A stretch of 64,000 bases of DNA from Halomonas citrativorans (GTDB lineage: Bacteria > Pseudomonadota > Gammaproteobacteria > Pseudomonadales > Halomonadaceae): NCBI RefSeq assembly GCF_900163645.1, contig NZ_FUKM01000053.1, forward strand, positions 62,001-126,000, written 5' to 3'. Shown in pieces: positions 48,943 to 56,412 of this stretch. A program made the translations under genes and the position numbers. How positions within the stretch are numbered: the first letter of the stretch is position 1; each line of letters begins with the position of its first letter. The notes below the pieces were generated by a model, which had not been told where the DNA came from, searched no databases, and saw only the letters and a program-made list of their open reading frames with translations.

Positions 48943-49011
48943 GGCGATCTCTTCAGGTCAACGAATAACAAGAAAGAATGCCTCACAGCGCTTTAGCGTG
49001 AGCAAGGGGTA

Positions 49012-49029
49012 ATATAGGATACCTTATAT
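49012..49029. promoter_or_regulatory. candidate TetR operator
   Basis: An imperfect 18-bp palindrome ATATAGGATACCTTATAT, 14 of 18 positions symmetric, in the tetR-SRAP divergent gap about 70 bp upstream of tetR. Confidence 0.4.
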
Positions 49030-49132
49030 CGAACACTGTTTTCGACACTAAAGCGCCACATTTAGCGCATTCTTGTGCATCTTTAACCTCTCCCATGACA
49101 TGATTGAGTCGATTCTGCTTAAGGAGACTGGC

Positions 49133-49819
49133 ATGACCGGACGCCTACATGTACACAATTTACCGCTCAAGCGTCTTCTGCCCTCACTCAAGGCGCCATC
49201 CGCGCTGGTGGAATCCCCCAATCTGGCACCCCGCCAACCCGTTTCGGCTATTCGTTTAGCCCAGGGTGAGTTGCAGCTTGAGTCACTTTTTTGGGGGTTA
49301 ACGCCGCCGTGGCTAACAGTGCTGGATCACGCTCCGCACTGCGCCAGAGCTGAGACACTAAGTTCAAAAGCCATGTTTCATGAAGCGTTTCAGGCTCGCC
49401 GCTGCGTTATTCCTGTCAGCGGCTTTTACGTCTGGAAAGTACTGCCGCGACACAAACAGCCTTATCTGGTCACAGAGGTTAGGCGCGCACCCTTACTGCT
49501 AGGTGCGTTATGGTGTCGCTACCATACAACGCTTACCGCGTTTACTGACTCAACAGCACTGATTAGCGTACCGGCCAACGCATGCCTGGCACCGCTTAGC
49601 GACCGACTGCCGGTGGTCATTCCCCCTCATGTGTTGACCACATGGCTTGATCCCGATAGCCCTCTGGAAACCGTAAAGACACTATTAACACCCGCACCCT
49701 TGGAACTATTGGGTGCGTTCCCAGTATCCAAGCATGTCAACAATCCTGCCTATCAATCAGCCGCTTGCGCCCACCCGGTTGGGCCAATGCTGCAATGGAC
49801 CGTCCCACAGGAGCCGTAA
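49133..49819 (+). CDS. SRAP-fold protein lacking the catalytic residues
   Basis: A 228-residue protein of the SOS-response-associated peptidase (YedK/HMCES) family, which in other organisms crosslinks through Cys2 to abasic sites in ssDNA. Scaffold motifs are kept: NLAPRQPVSAI, WGLTPPW, ARAET, AFQARRCVIPVSGFY-x-WK, SDRLPVVI. The four catalytic residues are replaced: Cys2 by Thr2 (MTGRL for MCGRF), Asn by Cys70 (HCARAET for INARxET), Glu by Val100 (FYVWK for FYEWK), His by Ser156 (PLSDR for xxHDR). ATG 49133 has AAGGAG six bases upstream. A TTG at 49073 in frame reads Met-Cys but adds 20 residues and has no good site. The stop overlaps the M16 peptidase start (TAATG). Confidence 0.8.
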   Translation: MTGRLHVHNLPLKRLLPSLKAPSALVESPNLAPRQPVSAIRLAQGELQLESLFWGLTPPWLTVLDHAPHCARAETLSSKAMFHEAFQARRCVIPVSGFYVWKVLPRHKQPYLVTEVRRAPLLLGALWCRYHTTLTAFTDSTALISVPANACLAPLSDRLPVVIPPHVLTTWLDPDSPLETVKTLLTPAPLELLGAFPVSKHVNNPAYQSAACAHPVGPMLQWTVPQEP

Positions 49820-52659
49820 TGTTACGACCGAAAAGTAGACTATTTTATTCGCGCGTTGTACTGGCAGCGGTGCTCAGCACCGTATGGTTTTCTCCCGGCG
49901 TGCTGGCCGCTGGTGATGATCCGATAGAAGACATCGTAATACCGATTGCCAGCCCTTTTGACAGCCGCGACTATCGCGTGCTGACGCTTGAAAACGGTCT
50001 ACAAGCGCTATTGGTAAGCGACCCTGACGCTGACAAAGCCGCTGCATCAATGAACGTCCGGGTCGGTAGCGCCCAGGATCCAGATGATCTGCAAGGGCTT
50101 GCCCATTTCCTTGAACACATGCTGTTCCTGGGTACCGAGGCGTATCCCGCTCCGGACGCTTATCAGCGCTTTATTTCTGACCATGCGGGCTCCCATAACG
50201 CCTTTACCGCTCAGCAAGATACCAACTACTTTTTTGATATCGAGCCCTCCGCCCTACCGGAAGCGCTTGATCGCTTTAGCGAATTTTTCCTGTCACCGCT
50301 GTTTAATGCCGACCATTTAGAGAGCGAGCGCAATATCGTTCATTCTGAATACATGGCAAGAATTCGCGATGAGTCCCGACGCGAAAACGATGTGCTTAAC
50401 CAACTGCTCAACCCTGACAATGCCACCACAGGGTTTGCCGTTGGTAGCCGCGAGACGTTAGCCAGCCCGCCGGCAGGCGAAGCGACGCTGCGCGAACGTG
50501 TCATCGATTTTTACCACCAACATTACGATGCCAACGTAATGAACTTGGCCGTCGTCGCCCCTCAGCCGCTTGATACGCTGGAAGAGTGGGTGGTGGAGCG
50601 TTTCGCGGATATTCCTGACAATGGCCTGAGCGTTCCTACGATTGACGCACCGCTGATAGATACCGATACCCCGCCACGCTACGTTGAGCGTCAGTCACTG
50701 CAAGATCGCCGCCAGCTGCGTTTTTACTTCCCGATCCCAGACCCCGAAGATGAGTATCGCGCAAAACCCACTCATTTAATGTCGCATTTGTTAGGCGATG
50801 AAGGGGATGGCAGCCTTTTGGCGGTACTCCGTAACGCAGGTTTAGCCGATGGCCTGTCCTCAGGTGTTCAGCGCGGTGATGGTCAGGATGCCCTGTTTAC
50901 GGTTTCCATTAGCTTGACGCCCGCCGGTGCCGAACGGCTTGATGATATTCAGGCTACGCTATTTGCCGCCATTGATCAGCTGCGTGACGATGGGTTGGCT
51001 GACTGGCGCTACACTGAACTGCGCGATTTGAGCGAGCAGGCATTTCGTTTTCAACAGCACGGCGCACCTCAGCAGGAAGCCACTCGGCTCTCCATGAGTT
51101 TATCCCGCTACCCGGTAGAGGATGTGCAGTATGCCGCGTATCGCATGGACGCGCCGGACACTGAGCGTCAGCAGGCGTATCTGGATGCGTTAACGACGGA
51201 CAACATGCTGCGCTTTTACTCTGCGCCCGAGGTGGAAAGTGACACGGTTTCGCCCTGGTTCTCGACCCAGTGGCGAGAACAACCACCTGCTCAAGAGGGT
51301 CTCGCGCTTGAGGGTTTGGCCCTGCCTGAACCCAACCCCTTTATTGCCAGCGACCTTGCCCTTATTGAAGGCCAGGACGAGCACCCAAGCCTGATGATCG
51401 ACACGCCATCCTTTAAGGTTTGGCACATGCAGGACTCACGCTTTAATACGCCAAGCGTTGAGTGGCGGGTCAGTTTGCAGTATCCCGACGCCAGTTATTC
51501 GGCCGAAGAGGCCGTACTGACGCAGCTGTTGGCTGGGTGGCTAAACGACAGCTTAAATGAATCACTTTATCCCGCATGGATGGCCGGTCAGTCGTTTAGT
51601 GCCTACCCGCACGCACGTGGGATAACGCTATCATTTTCCGGTTGGCGTGATGGTCAGACACCGCTTATTGAGCAAGCCATTGATCAACTTAAAACGGCTG
51701 AGATTAGCGAAGGCGCCTTTGATCGTGTGCAATATCAGTTGCAGAGAGAGCTGGTTAATGCGCCGCAATCATCGCTTTATGGCCAGGCAAGCCGCACGCT
51801 GGGTGAAGCACTGTTGTCCCCACGATGGTCGACAGCCGAACTTCTTGACGCCAGTCAGCGCCTTGACCAGCAGCATCTTGAGAATTTCCGTAAGCGCTTT
51901 TTGGGCGGGCTCTATATCGACGCCATGGCGATTGGCAACCTGGATGAAGCACTCGCCCAGGAGCAAGCCGAGCGGGTGCGCAGCAAACTGCGCCCACGCT
52001 TGACGCGAGAAGATATTCCAACGCTTAGCCCGCTGGCCATTGGCACGACTTCCAGCGTGCTGCACCCGCACAGCACCCGCGACGAGTCCCTGGTGCTGCG
52101 TTACTTGCAAGGGCGAGACCAGAGCCCTAAAGAACAAGCAACCATTAGTGTGATTGCCCAGTGGCTGGAGACGCCCTTTTATCAACAGCTGCGCACAGAA
52201 GAACAGCTGGGCTATATTGTGAACGCGGGTTATTCACCCCTGCTTGAGGCGCCTGGCATTGCACTACTCGTTCAGTCGCCGGATGTGGACAGCGAAACGG
52301 TCGCTGCGCATATGGATGCCTTTTTAGCTGACGCTGGCGAAGCGCTTGAGCAACTCGACGATGCTGAACTCGATGCATATCGCAAAGCGGTCCATGCCAG
52401 TTTGAGCGAGCGTGATACCAGCCTTGCGGGCATGGCCAACCGTTACTGGCAGGCCACCGCGCTGGATGAGATCCGCTTTGACCGTCGTGAAGAGCTGGCC
52501 AACCTGGCACTTGAGGTTAGCGCTGCGGATATTCAAGCTGCATGGCCAGAGCTACTTGGCCACCAGCTTGATATACGCTTCAACCCGGGTGATGAGCCCA
52601 GCGATGTAACGCCTTACCGCGAAGCGCTAACGCCGTTTGCCGAGCGCGACCATCCATAA
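49819..52659 (+). CDS. secreted M16 zinc metallopeptidase (pitrilysin-like)
   Basis: A 946-residue, full-length pitrilysin/protease III-type enzyme. A signal peptide (about 1-30, cleaved near GVLAA) directs it to the periplasm. The inverted zinc motif HxxEH is seen in HFLEHMLFLG, with the downstream Glu in ERNIVHSEYMARI. Four M16 half-barrels are expected; the C-terminal half lacks zinc ligands, as normal. The ATG overlaps the SRAP stop, with AGGAG in the SRAP gene end. Likely degrades short peptides in the periplasm. Confidence 0.92.
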   Translation: MLRPKSRLFYSRVVLAAVLSTVWFSPGVLAAGDDPIEDIVIPIASPFDSRDYRVLTLENGLQALLVSDPDADKAAASMNVRVGSAQDPDDLQGLAHFLEHMLFLGTEAYPAPDAYQRFISDHAGSHNAFTAQQDTNYFFDIEPSALPEALDRFSEFFLSPLFNADHLESERNIVHSEYMARIRDESRRENDVLNQLLNPDNATTGFAVGSRETLASPPAGEATLRERVIDFYHQHYDANVMNLAVVAPQPLDTLEEWVVERFADIPDNGLSVPTIDAPLIDTDTPPRYVERQSLQDRRQLRFYFPIPDPEDEYRAKPTHLMSHLLGDEGDGSLLAVLRNAGLADGLSSGVQRGDGQDALFTVSISLTPAGAERLDDIQATLFAAIDQLRDDGLADWRYTELRDLSEQAFRFQQHGAPQQEATRLSMSLSRYPVEDVQYAAYRMDAPDTERQQAYLDALTTDNMLRFYSAPEVESDTVSPWFSTQWREQPPAQEGLALEGLALPEPNPFIASDLALIEGQDEHPSLMIDTPSFKVWHMQDSRFNTPSVEWRVSLQYPDASYSAEEAVLTQLLAGWLNDSLNESLYPAWMAGQSFSAYPHARGITLSFSGWRDGQTPLIEQAIDQLKTAEISEGAFDRVQYQLQRELVNAPQSSLYGQASRTLGEALLSPRWSTAELLDASQRLDQQHLENFRKRFLGGLYIDAMAIGNLDEALAQEQAERVRSKLRPRLTREDIPTLSPLAIGTTSSVLHPHSTRDESLVLRYLQGRDQSPKEQATISVIAQWLETPFYQQLRTEEQLGYIVNAGYSPLLEAPGIALLVQSPDVDSETVAAHMDAFLADAGEALEQLDDAELDAYRKAVHASLSERDTSLAGMANRYWQATALDEIRFDRREELANLALEVSAADIQAAWPELLGHQLDIRFNPGDEPSDVTPYREALTPFAERDHP

Positions 52660-52687
52660 AGAAGTGCGCTGTAACTCAATGCTCCGC

Positions 52688-54181
52688 TCAGGCATCGAAC
52701 GCCTGGGCGGGCATCATGGCCTCGACAAACATCACCAGCTCTTCAAGGATCTGCCGCTCACGCTCGCTGAGCGGCTGCTGATTGTAGCGCTCGATCTCCC
52801 GAGCAAAGGCCTTTAGCGTAAGCCCGGACATCGCCGGATCATTAATACGCATCCAGCGAAACGCCTCCCACTGCTCGCGTTCGTCACCTTCCAGCGTGTC
52901 AGGGTAGCTACGCGCCCGATAGCGAAACAGCATCTCCTCAAGGCGCGGGTCCTGAAAGGCAAACCGCTGCCCTACCAGATCCCAGGGTTCCATCTCACGC
53001 ACTCGCTCCATCTGCTGGCGGTCGGCAGCGGAAAAGAAGCTGCCGGAGTAAAGCATCATGTCAGGGTCGTGGGGTGCGTCATCAAAGCTGGTCTTAAAGA
53101 CCTCGGCCACTTTAGGCGTCACCCCTTGGGCGCTGCGCAAGGTTTTCCAGTGCTGGCGGCACGTTGCAATATCCAACCCAAGGCGCTCAACAATCGCGCC
53201 ATACGCTCCCTTTTGCGGCCCGTCTATGTCCTTGAGCACACTCGACGGAAAGATCACCGGGCAACGGTTGATATGAATGACCTTAAGCGGAATACGTACC
53301 TCGCCTTCCGCTAGATCCTGCTGACTGACAAAGACGCGCTCGCGTATTTGCTCAGGCGAAAGGGTAAGAAGGTCGCCCGGATCAACGCTTAGATCGTAAA
53401 CAATCATCCCATTAGGGTTGGTAGGGTGCTCAGCTAACGGCATTACCAGGGCGCTGCAACCCCGGCTGGCCGGATAGCGGCGGGAAATATGCAAAAGCGG
53501 CTTGGCATTAGGCAGGTCCAGCTGCGTGGCAACCGCGCGTTTGCCACGCAGGCCAAGCAAGTAATCAAACAGCTTAGGGTTCCGCGTTTTGAGCAGCCGC
53601 GCCAGGGCAATGGTTGCCCGAACGTCGGCCACCGCGTCATGCGCGCCTTCATGCTCAATCCCGTTGGCTTTGGTTAAGTGCTCAAGCTTAAAGCTTGGCG
53701 CGCCATCTTCACGAAGCGGCCACTCAATGCCGTCCGGGCGCAGCGCGTAAAATGCGCGCACCACATCAATTAAATCCCAGCGGGAGTTACCGTTTTGCCA
53801 TTCGCGGGCGTAAGGGTCGAGCAGATTGCGATAAAACAGATGGCGAGACACTTCATCATCAAAGCGTAAGCTGTTGTATCCCGCAACACAGGTGCCCGGC
53901 TCGCTCATGTGGCGCTGCACTTCACTGGCAAACTGCGCTTCAGGCAGGCCGCGACGTCGCGCTTTTTGTGGGGTAATCCCGGTAATCAAACACGCGGCAG
54001 GATGAGGCAGGTAATCGTCCGCTGGCTTGCAGTAGAGCTCGATAGGCTCACCGATCTCGTTTAAGTCCGCATCGGTACGCAGCGCAGCAAATTGAGCGGG
54101 CCGATCTCGACGTGGATCGGCCCCGAATGTTTCATAGTCATGCCACAAAAAACTGGCAGGGGCGGCATTAGGTGGCGCCAT
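52688..54181 (-). CDS. sbcB: exodeoxyribonuclease I
   Basis: A 497-residue 3-prime to 5-prime ssDNA exonuclease. The DEDDh residues are visible: DYETFG (Asp, Glu), NSLRFDDEV (Asp), HEGAHDAVADV (His, Asp). SH3-like and helical C-terminal domains follow. The ATG at 54181 is preferred to a TTG two codons earlier. Convergent with the M16 gene. Confidence 0.95.
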   Translation of the reverse strand: MAPPNAAPASFLWHDYETFGADPRRDRPAQFAALRTDADLNEIGEPIELYCKPADDYLPHPAACLITGITPQKARRRGLPEAQFASEVQRHMSEPGTCVAGYNSLRFDDEVSRHLFYRNLLDPYAREWQNGNSRWDLIDVVRAFYALRPDGIEWPLREDGAPSFKLEHLTKANGIEHEGAHDAVADVRATIALARLLKTRNPKLFDYLLGLRGKRAVATQLDLPNAKPLLHISRRYPASRGCSALVMPLAEHPTNPNGMIVYDLSVDPGDLLTLSPEQIRERVFVSQQDLAEGEVRIPLKVIHINRCPVIFPSSVLKDIDGPQKGAYGAIVERLGLDIATCRQHWKTLRSAQGVTPKVAEVFKTSFDDAPHDPDMMLYSGSFFSAADRQQMERVREMEPWDLVGQRFAFQDPRLEEMLFRYRARSYPDTLEGDEREQWEAFRWMRINDPAMSGLTLKAFAREIERYNQQPLSERERQILEELVMFVEAMMPAQAFDA

Positions 54182-54263
54182 GAACAAGCACTCCGCAAGG
54201 CAGCAAAAACCCTAGCCTAGCACACCCAGCGCCTTTCTCGCCGCCTGTTGCCCTACTGTCTTG

Positions 54264-54515
54264 TCAGCTTTTGGGCAACGTCACATTCAACTCAAGTACT
54301 GAGCAGTTATCTTCGCTATCCAGCGAAATCTGAATGGCGTTGTCGTCGACATGTACATAGCGACGAATAACTTCGAGCAGTTCGCGCTCAAGTAGCGGCA
54401 TGTAGTCAGGCTGACCACGCTGGCTTCGCTGATGCGCCACGATGATTTGTAACCGTTCTTTAGCCACCGAGGCGGATTTCTTGCGCTCACGCTTCAAGAA
54501 TTCCAAGAGTTTCAT
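54264..54515 (-). CDS. minE: cell division topological specificity factor MinE
   Basis: An 83-residue MinE. It starts [21 protein letters not shown] with the membrane/MinD-binding part and has the C-terminal dimer domain ([19 protein letters not shown]). Overlaps the minD stop by 4 nt. Confidence 0.96.
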   Translation of the reverse strand: MKLLEFLKRERKKSASVAKERLQIIVAHQRSQRGQPDYMPLLERELLEVIRRYVHVDDNAIQISLDSEDNCSVLELNVTLPKS

Positions 54516-55330
54516 CGACGGTTACCTCCAAACATACGGCTAAGCAGACCTTTGCGCTGCACCTCATGAAAACGTAACGGAATCTCCTCACCCAGCAAAC
54601 GTGAAACGGTATCCGTATACGCCTGACCTGCATCACTTGATGCATCGTGAGTGACCGGCACCCCCTGGTTCGAGGCGCGAAGCACAGCTTCGGACTCAGG
54701 AATCAGACCCAGTAAGTGAACGGCCAGAATTTCACGAATATCCTCAAGGGTAAGCATATCCCCAGTGGTCACCCGTTCAGGGTTATAGCGAGTAACGAGC
54801 AGATGCTCTTTAATCGGGTCACCCCCCTGCTCAGCACGTCGGGTTTTCGATGCCAAAAGGCCCAAAATACGGTCAGAATCGCGTACTGATGAGACCTCCG
54901 GATTGGTGACCACAATCGCTTCGTCGGCAAAATACATGGCAAGCTGCGCACCACGTTCAATACCTGCGGGAGAATCACAGATAATAAAGTCAAATTCTTC
55001 TCGAAGCTTTTCCAAAACCTCCGCCACCCCTTCCTGGGTTAGCGCATCTTTATCCCGGGTTTGTGAAGCGGGCAGGATATACAGATTTTCAACGCGCTTA
55101 TCACGGATCAGCGCCTGGTTAAGGCCAGCTTCCCCCTGGATGACATTTACCAGGTCATACACCACACGACGCTCGCACCCCATAATCAAATCAAGATTTC
55201 GCAGTCCCACATCAAAATCAATGACCACGGTTTTTTTACCACGGAGTGCCAGACCTGTTGAGATTGCTGCAGCGCTGGTGGTTTTACCGACCCCCCCTTT
55301 ACCTGAGGTCACAACAATAATTTTAGCCAA
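54512..55330 (-). CDS. minD: septum site-determining ATPase MinD
   Basis: A 272-residue deviant-Walker ATPase. The P-loop is [14 protein letters not shown] (about 9), with [11 protein letters not shown] and [10 protein letters not shown]. The C-terminal amphipathic helix [11 protein letters not shown] anchors ATP-bound MinD to the membrane. Start is a TTG at 55330 with AAGGAAG upstream. Middle gene of minCDE. Confidence 0.97.
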   Translation of the reverse strand: MAKIIVVTSGKGGVGKTTSAAAISTGLALRGKKTVVIDFDVGLRNLDLIMGCERRVVYDLVNVIQGEAGLNQALIRDKRVENLYILPASQTRDKDALTQEGVAEVLEKLREEFDFIICDSPAGIERGAQLAMYFADEAIVVTNPEVSSVRDSDRILGLLASKTRRAEQGGDPIKEHLLVTRYNPERVTTGDMLTLEDIREILAVHLLGLIPESEAVLRASNQGVPVTHDASSDAGQAYTDTVSRLLGEEIPLRFHEVQRKGLLSRMFGGNRR

Positions 55331-55478
55331 GATTCACTTCCTTCTTGAAGTCGTTCATCGCGAGCGCATGACGCTGAACGAGTAACGGGAACGTCAATGT
55401 CACAAAAGCCCTACTGTAACGGATAGGCAAGGCAGCGTCGCTAAGCATTAAGCATGGATGCACGCTGCGTTGAAAGCA

Positions 55479-56228
55479 TCAACCCAACGGCTTAATTTCA
55501 AGCTGCTCTTTTATAAAATGAACTTCTGCGGTGCGGCCCAAAAGCCGGGGATCAACATCTTCAAGGCGTTTGTAATTCCCAGCCACCGAAAGCAGCTCAG
55601 CCTCAAGCTCGCGGCAGTAAATACCGGCCTGAGTATTGCCGTGAATGCCTGCCAGCGCCCGTCCCCGCAGAGCACCGTAAATATGAATACTACCTGCTGC
55701 TAATACTTCTGCACCCGCATTGACGGCACCAATAACGATCAGATCCCCGTCCGATGCGCTGACCTGCTGGCCTGAACGAACGGTGCCGCGATAAAGTCGT
55801 GTTGCCGCACTCTTGGCTTGCGCCTCAATACGCTCGTCGTCAGAGGCGTTGTTTTTTGAGGCTTCCTCTTTGCTGACGCTCTCCAGTGCTCTAGCGCGCG
55901 TCTCCTCTACAGGTGCAAACCACCCAAGTCCCAATGCCCAAGCCGACTGGCGTACCGGCTCTGAACCGCCGCGCACCGCAACGGGTAAAAGTTTGTGATC
56001 CCGGCAAACGGCGCATATTCTTTCCAAAGCCAAATGGGGTTCATCAAGCTTTTCCACGCTTAGCACAACCGGTGTATGCTGGAAGAAGGCAGGAGACTGA
56101 GACAGTTTACCGGCCAACTGCCGCCGGATATGCTCAGGGTCAGCGCTACTTAATTCCATGACGGTCATCGGCAGCATGCCGCCTTTAAAGGTAAATGCCA
56201 TGTTGGCACTATCGGCGTTGAGGCTCAT
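55479..56228 (-). CDS. minC: septum site-determining protein MinC
   Basis: A 249-residue FtsZ polymerisation inhibitor. An N-terminal FtsZ-interacting domain (about 1-110), a linker rich in Glu/Ala/Lys, and a C-terminal beta-helix domain (RGTVRSGQQVSASDGDLIVIGAVNAGAEV; GSIHIYGALRGRALAG) are seen. ATG 56228 has GGAG upstream, so the open frame to 56300 is not used. First gene of minCDE, divergent from the DUF349 gene. Confidence 0.95.
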   Translation of the reverse strand: MSLNADSANMAFTFKGGMLPMTVMELSSADPEHIRRQLAGKLSQSPAFFQHTPVVLSVEKLDEPHLALERICAVCRDHKLLPVAVRGGSEPVRQSAWALGLGWFAPVEETRARALESVSKEEASKNNASDDERIEAQAKSAATRLYRGTVRSGQQVSASDGDLIVIGAVNAGAEVLAAGSIHIYGALRGRALAGIHGNTQAGIYCRELEAELLSVAGNYKRLEDVDPRLLGRTAEVHFIKEQLEIKPLG

Positions 56229-56412
56229 AGCCGAACTCCATGTCATGTTCAGGTAAAATAAAGGTAGCGCAATTTGGCGCTTTTCGGTGAGAAGAATCAA
56301 TTTCTATCACACCTTTTATAAAGCAAAGCTAAGCGACAGCGACGGTGACTGCAACCGCTGTTCAATAATGGCTAATTTTTTTCATGCTACGCACCTCTAC
56401 GCAGGATGATCC

